Shown here: one piece after another, positions 26,984-37,300 of the stretch
Layout: each line of letters starts with the position of its first letter
Numbering within the stretch: the first letter of the stretch is position 1
Source of the DNA: Bacteroidota bacterium
GTDB taxonomy: Bacteria; Bacteroidota; Bacteroidia; Chitinophagales; Chitinophagaceae
Assembly: GCA_018267575.1 (NCBI GenBank)
Contig: JAFDYF010000077.1
Span: forward strand, 236,788-300,787
Length of the DNA: 64,000 bases
Direction of reading: 5' to 3'
Notes under the pieces: model-generated
The model's input: the letters and a program-made list of their open reading frames with translations, nothing else
Database searches by the model: none
What the model was told of the DNA's origin: nothing
Program-made: the position numbers and the translations under genes

Positions 26984-28234
26984 ATGAAAAAGATATCAAT
27001 AACCCTCGGGCTATTAACAGCCTTTTTTATAAGCGATGCGCAGCAAATACTCCGTATGCAAGATATACAGTCTGCCATCGAACAAAAACATCCTGCATTA
27101 AAAATGTTGGATGCACAGGCTCGTTCGATGGAGGAAGAAGCAAAAGGGGCTTATAGTTGGATGCCACCAGAATTGGGTGCTGGGTTTTTTCAGACTCCTT
27201 ATTCGCCCCGCTATTGGAAGTATATGGATGGTCAGCCCGGAATGGGTGCATTCATGGTTTCTGTCCAACAGATGTTCCCCAATAAAAAAAGTCAAAACGC
27301 GGAGTTTGCTTATCTCAATGCACAGTCCTTGGTTGAGAAACAACGTAAGGATGTAGTAATGAACGAACTGATTTTTGCCGCTAGAAAGAATTATTACGAT
27401 TGGGTAGTGCTCGAGAAAAAAATGAAGGTATTGGAGGAAAACGATAAACTGCTTCGGTTCATGATGCAGAGCGCTGAGATCCGTTATAAAAATGGTTTAG
27501 GCAAAATCAGTGCTTATTATAAAGCCAAGGCCGCATTATCAAATATTGAGAACAAACAGTTGATGCTCCGTAATGAAATGGAGCAAAAAAGGATTGCCAT
27601 CAATACCATTATGAACCGAGACCGAAATGTGATTTTTGAGGTGGATACCAATTATGTATGGTTTGATTTTGATAAAAAAATGTTTAGTGAAGATGCTTTG
27701 AAGCAAGAGCGCAGTGATATCAAGGTGATCAACAAGAATATAGAAGTGAATAATTTGGAGCGGACAGCTGAACTGGCAAAATTGAAACCACAATTTGGTA
27801 TTCGTTATGACCATATGACGGGCTGGGCCAGACAGCCATTGATGTTCACGGTGATGGGCATGGTAAAATTGCCTTTGGCAAAATGGTCGTCCAAAATGAA
27901 TCGGGCTAAAGCAGAAAGCCTGGTTTGGCAAAACGAGGCATTGAAAAATCAACAGGAAATGATTATAAACGAAGCGGTAGGGATGGCAGAGAGCAATCGC
28001 TCCGAACTGGAAGCCAAGAAAAAGCAAATGGCATTGTATGAAAATCAGATTATACCTGCGCTGCGAAGAAATTTTCAGACCATGCAATTGGCTTATGAGC
28101 AAAACACGGGCGAACTGTTTGAATTGTTTGATGCTTGGGAATCGTTGAACATGACGCAGATGGATTATTTGGACCAATTGCAGCGGGCATTGGAAATACA
28201 AGCTGAGTTGATGAAAATTATTGAAATAAAATAA
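26984..28234 (+). CDS. TolC-family outer membrane channel of the cus-like system
   Basis: A 416-residue outer membrane factor with a signal peptide (MKKISITLGLLTAFFISDAQ). The long helices carry typical features: QSAIEQKHPALKMLDAQARS near the N-terminus, MEEEAKGAYSWMPPELGAGF, the second-repeat strand FTVMGMVKLPLAKWSSKMN, and YEQNTGELFELFDAWESLNM close to the end. The sequence is relatively Met-rich, which fits copper or silver export. It lies 6 bases after the pump and 10 bases before the first adaptor, so it belongs to one operon. It would form the outer membrane duct of the CusCBA-like complex. Confidence 0.88.
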   Translation: MKKISITLGLLTAFFISDAQQILRMQDIQSAIEQKHPALKMLDAQARSMEEEAKGAYSWMPPELGAGFFQTPYSPRYWKYMDGQPGMGAFMVSVQQMFPNKKSQNAEFAYLNAQSLVEKQRKDVVMNELIFAARKNYYDWVVLEKKMKVLEENDKLLRFMMQSAEIRYKNGLGKISAYYKAKAALSNIENKQLMLRNEMEQKRIAINTIMNRDRNVIFEVDTNYVWFDFDKKMFSEDALKQERSDIKVINKNIEVNNLERTAELAKLKPQFGIRYDHMTGWARQPLMFTVMGMVKLPLAKWSSKMNRAKAESLVWQNEALKNQQEMIINEAVGMAESNRSELEAKKKQMALYENQIIPALRRNFQTMQLAYEQNTGELFELFDAWESLNMTQMDYLDQLQRALEIQAELMKIIEIK

Positions 28235-28244
28235 ATGCGAAGGA

Positions 28245-29615
28245 ATGCAAATGAGAAATAAAATAATAGGGCTATTGTTTTTGTTTGCCTTGGCTTTGTT
28301 TTTTGCATGCAAAGAAGAAACCAAAAAGCAATCACCAATGTATACCTGTCCCATGGCTTCAGATTCGGTATTTAGTAATACCCCCGGCAAATGTCCGAAG
28401 TGTGGGATGGATTTGGTATTGGTGGAAGAAGCCCATCTACATCATACCGATGAACCTATTGTCAAACTGGATACAAGCAAACATTATGTTTGTCCCATGC
28501 ACCCCCAAGTGCAATCAGAGGGACCGGGCACCTGTCCGATCTGCGGCATGGAATTGGAAAAAATAAAATCACCGTTCGAAGCCAAAGCGGTTTCCCTGAA
28601 TACACTACTCAAGCCTGCTAATCAGCAGGTGATTGCCAATGTGCCAATGATACATATGATGGAAAGATCGGAAAACATTGAAATGGCTGCCTATGGTTTT
28701 GTTAACTATGATAGTCGGCATGTGGGTGTGGTGTCCTCCAATTTTTCAGGGAGGATTGACCGTCTATATGTCAAATATCGGTATCAGACCATTCGTAAAG
28801 GGCAGCTCATCATGGATGTGTATAGTCCAGAAATAGTAACGGCAGAGGAAGACCTATTGTTCCTTTTAAAAAATGATCCTAGTAATAACATGCTGATCAA
28901 TGCCGCTAAAGAAAAATTATATCTATTGGGGATGAGCGATGAGCAATTAGATGGTATAATCCGTGGCGGCAAACCGGCTTATCGGATTAGCCTATTCAGC
29001 AAATACAATGGGCATATACATGAAAGTAATAGTACGGGTATGAATAATACCGTTGCTCCCGAAATGCCTGTTTCCCCAAGCCTTACAGAAGCTTTGTCTA
29101 TGAAGGAAGGTATGTATATCCAAAAGGGGCAAAATATTTTTTCAGTATTTGATCCCAATCGGGCTTGGGTTTTACTGAATATTTTCCCTGATCAAGTTTC
29201 GATGATCAAATTGGGCGATCAAGTGCATATTGTGCCAGAATCAAATCCAAACAGTGACTTTAAAGCTAAGATTGATTATATAGAACCCGTTTACCGAGCA
29301 GGTAATAAAACATTAACGGTTCGGGTCTACTTTGATAATACCAAGTTGATAATACCAATAGGAAGTCAGGTGAGTGCAACCATTTTTGCTGGCAACCGAT
29401 CTGCGGAATGGTTGCCAGAGGAAGCTGTTCTGTCCTTGGGTTTGGACAAAGTGGTTTTTGTAAGAACTGGCGAATCTTTCAAGGCCAGAAAAATCGCAAC
29501 GGGTATTTCCAATAAACATTTGGTACAGGTGTTAGGTGGATTGAACAAAACAGAAGCGGTGGCAGCAAACGCACAGTTTTTGGTTGATAGCGAAAGCTTC
29601 ATAAAAACAAATTAA
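28245..29615 (+). CDS. CusB-like adaptor lipoprotein with two HMBD domains
   Basis: A 456-residue periplasmic adaptor. The signal MRNKIIGLLFLFALALFFAC ends in a lipobox Cys; the start could be either of two ATG codons (28245 or 28251). Two heavy-metal-binding domains follow: YTCPMASDSVFSNTPGKCPK with CGMDL, and YVCPMHPQVQSEGPGTCPIC with GMEL. Then comes a CusB-type membrane fusion body, with GRIDRLYVKYRYQTIRKGQL, IVTAEEDLLFLLKND, a methionine-rich EALSMKEGMYIQKGQNIFSV and VSMIKLGDQVHIVPES. The HMBDs replace the Met-rich N-terminus of E. coli CusB. It probably hands metal to the pump. It sits between the TolC gene and a second adaptor. Confidence 0.9.
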   Translation: MQMRNKIIGLLFLFALALFFACKEETKKQSPMYTCPMASDSVFSNTPGKCPKCGMDLVLVEEAHLHHTDEPIVKLDTSKHYVCPMHPQVQSEGPGTCPICGMELEKIKSPFEAKAVSLNTLLKPANQQVIANVPMIHMMERSENIEMAAYGFVNYDSRHVGVVSSNFSGRIDRLYVKYRYQTIRKGQLIMDVYSPEIVTAEEDLLFLLKNDPSNNMLINAAKEKLYLLGMSDEQLDGIIRGGKPAYRISLFSKYNGHIHESNSTGMNNTVAPEMPVSPSLTEALSMKEGMYIQKGQNIFSVFDPNRAWVLLNIFPDQVSMIKLGDQVHIVPESNPNSDFKAKIDYIEPVYRAGNKTLTVRVYFDNTKLIIPIGSQVSATIFAGNRSAEWLPEEAVLSLGLDKVVFVRTGESFKARKIATGISNKHLVQVLGGLNKTEAVAANAQFLVDSESFIKTN

Positions 29616-29619
29616 GTGT

Positions 29620-30828
29620 ATGAAAAAATTAATGCCCTTGGTTTTGAGCCTTCTGATAGGATTGGTGGCTTGTACAAGCAAACCCAAAGACTCCTTGAGT
29701 AAGGAAGAATTCTATACTTGCAGTATGCACCCACAAGTGATGCAGCATCAGCCGGGCAACTGCCCGATATGCCATATGCAATTGGTGCTTGCAAAAGGAA
29801 CCAGTTCGGCACCTAACGAAATTATGTTGAATGACGAACAGATTAGACTGGGAAATATTAAAACGGATACGGTGCGTAAAGGCATGATTGGCGATGAAAT
29901 TGTATTAACAGCCACACTCAATACAGATGAAGCTAAGGTAAATAGTATCAGTGCCAGAATTATGGGACGTGTCGATCATTTGTATTTTAAAAACCTAGGA
30001 GATTATGTTCCCAAAGGGGCACATCTTTATGATCTGTATAGTGAGGAACTGAATAATGCCAAACAAGAATTTATTGCTGTCGTTGAGAAGCAACAAACAC
30101 TTGACCATTCCATCATCGATTTTAACCGCTTGGTACAAAGTGCCAAAACCAAATTGTTATTATGGGGAATGAGCGAGGCGCAGGTGGCAGAACTGGAGAA
30201 AACAAAAAAGGCATCAGCACTGACTTCCTTTTTTAGTCAGGTTTCTGGTTATATCACCGAACTTCCGATTTCAGAAGGGCAATATGTTTCCGAAGGAACA
30301 ACCTTGATGAAGCTTGCAGATTTGTCCACCCTATGGGCAGAGGCGCAGGTATATGCCTCCCAGTTATCGGAGGTAGATCAAAAAGGATTTGCATCGGTAC
30401 GAGTTTCGGATTTTCCAGGGAAGGAGTGGAGGGGCAAAATAAGTTTTGCCAATCCGGAGATTGCCCCAGATAGTCGGTTGAACTTATTGCGGATAGAAGT
30501 GCCTAATGCAAATGCCTTGCTAAGACCGGGCATGTCGGCATACGTGGCCATCAAAAACAAATCGATGAAAACGTTCACGTTGCCCAACGATGCCGTTTTG
30601 CGCGATGAGAAAAGCAACAGTGTTTGGGTAAGTACGGGAAAAAACAGATTCAAAATGAAAATGGTGGAGACTGGTTTGGAAACAGGCGACCGCATAGAAA
30701 TAAAATCGGGTATAGAAGATGGCGAAATTGTGGTGATCAGCGGGGCCTACTTGTTGCAAAGTGAGTTTATTTTTAAAAAAGGAGCTAATACCATGGAAGG
30801 TATGGATATGGGCGGGCATCAACATTGA
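29620..30828 (+). CDS. second CusB-like adaptor lipoprotein with one HMBD domain
   Basis: A 402-residue periplasmic adaptor with a lipoprotein signal (MKKLMPLVLSLLIGLVAC). It carries one heavy-metal-binding domain, YTCSMHPQVMQHQPGNCPIC with HMQL, where the second motif is CHM instead of CGM. The fusion body follows with SARIMGRVDHLYFKNLGDYV, LYSEELNNAKQEFIAV, SGYITELPISEGQYVSEGTT and LADLSTLWAEAQVYASQL. The C-terminus ends in a Met/His-rich tail (MEGMDMGGHQH) that may bind metal. It starts five bases after the previous adaptor gene. Having two different adaptors for one pump is unusual; they may form a mixed ring or serve different donors. Confidence 0.9.
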   Translation: MKKLMPLVLSLLIGLVACTSKPKDSLSKEEFYTCSMHPQVMQHQPGNCPICHMQLVLAKGTSSAPNEIMLNDEQIRLGNIKTDTVRKGMIGDEIVLTATLNTDEAKVNSISARIMGRVDHLYFKNLGDYVPKGAHLYDLYSEELNNAKQEFIAVVEKQQTLDHSIIDFNRLVQSAKTKLLLWGMSEAQVAELEKTKKASALTSFFSQVSGYITELPISEGQYVSEGTTLMKLADLSTLWAEAQVYASQLSEVDQKGFASVRVSDFPGKEWRGKISFANPEIAPDSRLNLLRIEVPNANALLRPGMSAYVAIKNKSMKTFTLPNDAVLRDEKSNSVWVSTGKNRFKMKMVETGLETGDRIEIKSGIEDGEIVVISGAYLLQSEFIFKKGANTMEGMDMGGHQH

Positions 30829-30899
30829 GTTTGCCTAAACCCATTTCCCCAAACAATAAAAGAGATTGCGTTTAATATTTGATTTGAAGGTTGTTCCTA

Positions 30900-33800
30900 T
30901 CAAGCATTGCCCCCTTCTTTCTCTGTCATCATATCTCCATATTTTGCATCGAATTTCCGGTATGCCCGGGCAAAGATGAGTGGGAAGATTAATAATGAAA
31001 ATGTCATGGCACAAAGAATACCGCCGATAACCACCCTTGCCAAAGGACGGGAACTTTCGGAGCCAATGCCGTGTGAAATAGCGGCAGGCAAAAGCCCAAT
31101 CGCTGCCATGAAAGCTGTCATCATCACAGGGCGCACCCTCGATTCAACACCTTCACGAATAGCACGGTAAAGAATGTTTTTCCTTCCTTTCAGGTTATCC
31201 AAATTTTCTTTGAACACGGTTATCATTAAAACACCAAATAAAATACAAATACCAAACAGAGCGATAAAACCAATGCCGGCCGATATGCTGAAATTGGTGC
31301 CTGTGATGAACAATGCGGCAATACCTCCCACGATGGCAAATGGCACATTGATAAAAACAAGACCGGCATCTTTTAAATTACCAAACATGGCAAATAGTAA
31401 CAGAAAGATGAGCAGTAGGCTTATGGGTACCACCTGTGTAAGCCTTTTGGTAGCTCTTTGTTGGTTTTCGAAATCCCCTTGCCAGATCATAGAGTAACCT
31501 TGTTTAAGGGAAACAGCCTTGCCCACTTTTTCCTGGGCTTCTGCAATGGCACTGCCCATATCACGCCCACGTACCGAAAATTTTACGGCAGAGTATCTTT
31601 CATTGTCATCCCTAAAAATGAGGCAGGGCCCCGTTTTGGTGGATATGGTAGCAATCTCTCGGATGGGCACCTTCGATCCGCTTTGGGTAGGTACCATCAG
31701 GTTGCCAATGGCTTCCTCTGTGTTCCTGTATTCTTCTGGGAAACGGATACGGATATCAAATTTCCGGATACTTTCATAAAGGGTAGAGGCGGCCTTACCC
31801 CCAATAGCCATTTCGATCACTGCATCTGCATCAGCGGTGGCCACTCCGTAGAGAGCCATCTTTTGCTGGTCTAAATCGATGTCCATTTCGGGTTGGCCAA
31901 TATTTTTGATCACCCCCAGATCCTCGATGCCCCTCACCGTTTTGAGGATATCGTATACTTGGGTGGATTTATCCTCCATATAATTGAGTGAGTCGCCAAA
32001 TATTTTTACACATATCGATCCTTTTACCCCCGACACGGCTTCCTCAATATTATCTGTAATGGGTTGGGAGAAGTTCAATTGTGCGCCGGGGATTACCGAA
32101 AGTTTTTGGTTCATTTTATCCACTAGGGCATCCTTGGTTATATGTGGCTTCCAGTCGTCCTCGGGATATAGCATAATGTCAAACTCGTTATTGTAAAATC
32201 CTGCCACATCCGTTCCATCATCAGGCCTGCCCGTTTGCGAGATGATATTTTTTACTTGGGGAAAGGTCATCAGGGCATCGGTAACCTGTTTGGATACATC
32301 GACAGACTTATCCAGTGAAATGCTATAAGGCAATTGCACCCTTAGCCAAATGGATCCTTCATCCAACTCCGGTAAAAATTCACTTCCCAAAAATTTGAAG
32401 GAAAATAAACCAACCACAATAATGATCAAGGAAACAGTCACAGAAAGCAACATATTTCGATAGGTAAATGAAAAGCCCTTGGTCATTGTTTTTACCAAGA
32501 AGTTGACGATGGGGTTATGTTTTTCACGGACATTTTTGTTCAACAATAAACGGATAAGAACGGGCACCAAGGTAAGTGTGGTAATCAATGCGCCCAATAA
32601 GGCAAACCCCAAGGTGTATGCCAATGGCGAAAACATTTTCCCTTCCACTTTCTCAAAGGCAAAGATGGGCAAGAGGGCTGCAATGATGATCAACTTGGCA
32701 AAAAAGATGGCTTTTCCCAGTTCTGCTCCATGCTTTTTGATGAGGCCCATTTTGGCAAGCTTGTTGAACCGTTCCATTCCTATTTCGTGTGCTTTTCTGT
32801 CCAGTACCACAAAAATGCCTTCCACCATCACTACGGCGCCATCAATGATAATACCAAAGTCGATGGCACCTAAAGAAAGTAGGTTGGCCGACATGCCCAT
32901 CAACCGAAGACAAATGAAAGCAAACAAAAGGGAAAGGGGGATAACGATGGAAACAATCAGGGTTGTTCGCCAATTGAACATGAACAGGGATACGATGATG
33001 GTCACGAATATGATCCCTTCGATCATATTGTGCAAAACCGTGTTGGTAGCGAAATGGATAAGATCGTCCCGGTCATAAAAGGCCACGATTTTTGTGTCGG
33101 CAGGGAGCACTTTGCTATTGAGTTTTTGAATCTTCGCTTTTAATGCCTCAATAACTTTCGTAGGGTTTTCTCCTTTCCGCATCACCACAATCCCTTCCAC
33201 AACATCAGCTTGTTTGTTAACGGTTCTTTTACCCGTAGCGGAATCGACCACTGCATCTGACCTAGTCACAAAACCAAGTCTAGGCAAATTAGATATGGTC
33301 ACATCTGCTACATTCTTCACCAGGATGGGTACCCCATTGTTATTTTGGATGATGATGTTTTTAATTTCGTTGATATCATTCAACAGTCCCACTCCCCGCA
33401 CCACATAGGCCTGATTGTTTTTTACGATCACGTCGCCACCAATATTGATATTACTTTTTTGTACGGCAGTGAAGACATCCAAGGCGGTAATGCCCAGATT
33501 GGTGATTTTTCCAGGGTCTACCCTGATCTCATAGGTTTTGGTTTCCCCACCAAAACTCACTAGGTCTGCCACGCCAGGCACAGCCCGGATTTGCCGATCG
33601 ACCACCCAATCCTGAATGGTTTTGAGTTCTCTTGGGTTCCTAAAACTGCTTCTTAATGTGTATCGAAAAATTTCGCCGGTAGGTCCGGTAGGAGGTTGTA
33701 CATCGGGTGAAACGTTTTGAGGCAAGTCGGCGGAGCCTAGTAAGTTATTCACCTGCAGCCTTGCTTCGTTATTGGTCACATTATCTTCAAATACCAGTTT

Positions 33801-34088
33801 GATATATGAAAGCCCAAAAATACTGGTGGAGCGTAAACTGATTTTATTTTGTACCGGGTTCAGTGCAATCTCAATGGGAATGGTCACAAATTTTTCAATC
33901 TCCTCCGCACTTCGTCCCGGCCATTGTGTGATGATGGTTACTTCCGTATTGGTCACATCCGGAAAAGCCTCAATGGGCATGGTCTTGAAAGTGATGATGC
34001 CTGCGATCAAAAGGATCAACGTAGAAAAGAGGATGAAATATTTGTTCTTTAATGAAAACGCCAGTACTCTTTTAATGAGTTTGTTCAT
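30900..34088 (-). CDS. CzcA-like heavy-metal RND pump (second copy)
   Basis: A full-length 1062-residue pump. It starts NKLIKRVLAFSLKNKYFILF and has the motif EAFPDVTNTEVTIITQWPGR. TM4 reads AIDFGIIIDGAVVMVEG, so it has the DFG-x3-DGA acidic pattern of divalent cation (Zn/Co/Cd) pumps. TM11 reads FIALFGICILFGVLMITVF. It is a close paralogue of the pump at 34337-37519, with about the same length and most motifs shared. It stands 248 bases downstream of that gene, behind a terminator, so it probably has its own promoter, and no adaptor or channel gene accompanies it. It may share the adaptor and TolC of the upstream operon or be a backup copy. Confidence 0.93.
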   Translation of the reverse strand: MNKLIKRVLAFSLKNKYFILFSTLILLIAGIITFKTMPIEAFPDVTNTEVTIITQWPGRSAEEIEKFVTIPIEIALNPVQNKISLRSTSIFGLSYIKLVFEDNVTNNEARLQVNNLLGSADLPQNVSPDVQPPTGPTGEIFRYTLRSSFRNPRELKTIQDWVVDRQIRAVPGVADLVSFGGETKTYEIRVDPGKITNLGITALDVFTAVQKSNINIGGDVIVKNNQAYVVRGVGLLNDINEIKNIIIQNNNGVPILVKNVADVTISNLPRLGFVTRSDAVVDSATGKRTVNKQADVVEGIVVMRKGENPTKVIEALKAKIQKLNSKVLPADTKIVAFYDRDDLIHFATNTVLHNMIEGIIFVTIIVSLFMFNWRTTLIVSIVIPLSLLFAFICLRLMGMSANLLSLGAIDFGIIIDGAVVMVEGIFVVLDRKAHEIGMERFNKLAKMGLIKKHGAELGKAIFFAKLIIIAALLPIFAFEKVEGKMFSPLAYTLGFALLGALITTLTLVPVLIRLLLNKNVREKHNPIVNFLVKTMTKGFSFTYRNMLLSVTVSLIIIVVGLFSFKFLGSEFLPELDEGSIWLRVQLPYSISLDKSVDVSKQVTDALMTFPQVKNIISQTGRPDDGTDVAGFYNNEFDIMLYPEDDWKPHITKDALVDKMNQKLSVIPGAQLNFSQPITDNIEEAVSGVKGSICVKIFGDSLNYMEDKSTQVYDILKTVRGIEDLGVIKNIGQPEMDIDLDQQKMALYGVATADADAVIEMAIGGKAASTLYESIRKFDIRIRFPEEYRNTEEAIGNLMVPTQSGSKVPIREIATISTKTGPCLIFRDDNERYSAVKFSVRGRDMGSAIAEAQEKVGKAVSLKQGYSMIWQGDFENQQRATKRLTQVVPISLLLIFLLLFAMFGNLKDAGLVFINVPFAIVGGIAALFITGTNFSISAGIGFIALFGICILFGVLMITVFKENLDNLKGRKNILYRAIREGVESRVRPVMMTAFMAAIGLLPAAISHGIGSESSRPLARVVIGGILCAMTFSLLIFPLIFARAYRKFDAKYGDMMTEKEGGNA

Positions 34089-34299
34089 GATAATTTGATA
34101 AGTGTGCCAATTTTTTTGAAATGTAAAAGTAGAGAATACTCATTCTATAAAATAAAATTGTTCTTTCTACCTATTAGAGGTCTGGAATTAATTGAGTTAT
34201 GCATTGAAATTACGATAAATCACAAGCCAAAGGATTTTTTACTAATGGTAGAAAGCTGCATTTGTAAAAGCCAACCAACTATTAAGGCTTTTTTATTTA

Positions 34300-34331
34300 T
34301 AAAAAAACAAACCCATCGCTTGGATGGGTTT
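34300..34331 (-). terminator. Rho-independent terminator after the czcCBA-like operon
   Basis: AAACCCATC (34309-34317) and GATGGGTTT (34323-34331) form a 9-bp stem with a 5-base loop. On the - strand it is followed by a long T-run (TTGTTTTTTT). It lies five bases past the stop of the pump gene. Confidence 0.88.
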
Positions 34332-34336
34332 TGTAA

Positions 34337-37300
34337 CTATTTTTTAGTGTCGTCTATAGGGTTGGCTTCATATGATTGTTTGTCCACTTTTCGATAAGCC
34401 CAAGCAAATATCAATGGAAATACCCAAAGGGAGAAGATCATAGCACAAAGGATGCCTCCTATTACTACCCGTGCAAGCGGTCTTGAACTTTCCGACCCAA
34501 TACCATGCGAAAGTGCAGCCGGCAGTAAACCGATAGCCGCCATCATAGCTGTCATCATCACCGGACGGATTCTAGAGTTGACACCGAGCTTAATGGCTGC
34601 GTATAGGGATGCCCGTTGGCCTTTTATTTTATCCAAATTTTGTTTGAACACGGTGATTAGCAACACGCCATCTTGAATACAAATACCAAAAAGTGCAATA
34701 AAACCGATGCCCGCAGAAATACTAAAATTGGTACCTGTGATATGCAAAGCAAATAAGCCACCCACAATCGCAAAGGGCACATTCAGAAAAACCAAGCCAG
34801 CATCTTTTAGATTGCCAAACATTACAAAGAGCAAAAGGAAAATGAGTAATAAACTGATGGGCACTACCTCTGTCAATCTTTTCTCAGCCCTTTGCTGGTT
34901 TTCGAAATCTCCTTGCCAAGCCATTGAATACCCTCTTTTCAGGCTCACCACTTTGTTCACTTTTTCTTGCGCTTCTGCAATGGTGCTGCCCATATCCCGG
35001 CCACGCACAGAAAATTTCAATGCGGCATATCTTTCATTATCATCCCTGAAAATGAGGCAAGGCCCAGTTTTCTTTGTTATGGTTGCTATTTCCTTGATTG
35101 GCACTTTGGAGCCGCTTTGTGTGGGCACCAACAAATCGCCAATATTGGCTGAATTTTTTCTATATTCTTCTGGGAGGCGTACACGTATATCAAACAACTT
35201 GATGCCCTCATACAAAGTCGAGGCTGCTTCGCCACCAATGGCCATCGCTACCACCGCATTCGCATCGGCTGTCGCCACACCATATAGAGCCATTTTTTGT
35301 TGATCCAAGTTTACATCCAATTCAGGCTGGCCAATATTGTGGATCACGCCCAAGTCGGCAATCCCATTCACGTTCTTCAAAATTTCATACACTTGGTTGA
35401 TCTTGTCTTCCATATAATTGAGTGAATCGCCGTATACTTTTACGCATATCGACCCTTTTACCCCAGACACCGCTTCTTCTACATTGTCCATGATGGGTTG
35501 CGAAAAGTTTAGATCGGTGCCGGGTATGGAGGAAAGCCTTTGATTCATTTGGTCGATCAACTCTTCTTTTGAGATCCTTGGTTCCCAACTTTCTTGTGGA
35601 TAGAGCATCACGGAAAACTCATTGTTGTAAAACCCCGCCACGTCGGTTCCATCATCCGGTCTGCCGGTTTGTGATACGGCATATTTTACCTGCGGGAATT
35701 CCATCAATCTTTTTCTCACCTCTTTTGAAATTTCAACGGACTTTTCTAAAGAAATGCTATAAGGTGTTTGCACACGCAACCAAATAGAACCCTCATCCAA
35801 TTCTGGCAAAAACTCACTGCCCAAAAATTTAAAAGAATATAAACCAATTGCCATGATGATGAATGAGGCGGTGATCACAATTACCCTATTTTTAAAAGAT
35901 TTGGTAAAACCTTTCAACATAAAACCAGTAAGCCCATGCACAAATGGGTTGTGTTTTTCATGTACATTTTTATTGAGGAGAAGGCTAATGAGTACCGGTA
36001 CCAAGGTCAATGTGGTGATCAAGGCACCAAGCAATGCAAAGCCAAGGGTATAGGCTAGCGGGGAGAACATTTTTCCTTCTACTTTTTGGAAGGAAAAAAT
36101 GGGCAACAAACCCGTGATGATGATGAGTTTTGCAAAAAAGATAGCTTTCCCCAACTGGGCTCCATTGTTTTTAATCAATCCATATTTGGCAATCTTGTTG
36201 AACCGTTCCATGCCAAGGTCGCTGGCCTTGTGATCCAATATCACAAACATGCCCTCCACCATTACCACAGCGCCATCTATGATAATACCAAAATCCACCG
36301 CACCCAGTGAAAGCAAATTAGCTGACATCCCCATCAGGTGTAGGCAAATAAAGGCAAACAACAAGGCCAAAGGGATGATGATGGAAACGATTAAGGTGGT
36401 ACGCCAATTGAACATGAAAAGCGATACCAATAGGGTTACCAGCAAAATACCCTCGATCAGGTTGTGCAGCACAGTGTGGGTGGCATAATCGATCAGGTCT
36501 GAGCGATCGTAATAAGGAACAATTTTTGTATCCGCAGGGAGTATATATTTGTTCAGCTTCTCTACTTTGGCTTTGATGGCCTCCACTACTTGCGTTGGGT
36601 TTTCACCCTTCCTCATCACGATGATGGCTTCCACCACGTCGGGTTCATCGGTCACAATTCTTTTATTGGTAGAGTCTTTGAGCCCATCGGACCTGGCCAC
36701 CCATCCCAATCGTGGGATATTGGAGATGACTACATGAGCCACATCTTTTACCAATACGGGCACTCCATTGGTATTGGTGACGACGATGTTTCTGATTTCA
36801 TTGATATCATTGAGCAATCCGATGCCTCTCACCACATAGGCTTGGTTGTTTTCAATGATCATATCGCCGCCAATATTGATATTGGTTTTTTGAACGGCCG
36901 TGAACACATCAAGGGGTGTAATGCCCAAGGAAGTTAATTTGCCTGGGTCAACTTGAATTTCATAAGCTTTTGTTTTGCCCCCGAATGCATTGATATCGCC
37001 CACCCCGGGCACGGATCTTAATTGACGGTCGATTACCCAGTCCTGAATGGTTTTTAGTTCACGAACATCCCTCACACTGCTACGGAGGGTGTATCGGAAT
37101 ATCTCACCGGTAGGACCAGTAGGCGGTTGAACCGAAGGTTGAATGCCATTGGGCAAAGTGGCATTGGGGAGAAGGTTCATTACTTGCTGCCTAGCCTGCG
37201 GGTCTTTTACATCATCATCAAAAATCAATTTCACAAATGACAACCCAAATATGGTGGTAGAGCGAAGGCTGATTTTTTGTTGTACGGGGTTCAGTGCAAT

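Noticed and set aside
27539..28390. 283-codon open frame antisense to the cus-like TolC gene
   Set aside because: A shadow of the TolC gene and the adaptor start; composition (many Phe, His, Leu, Gln) is typical of antisense frames.
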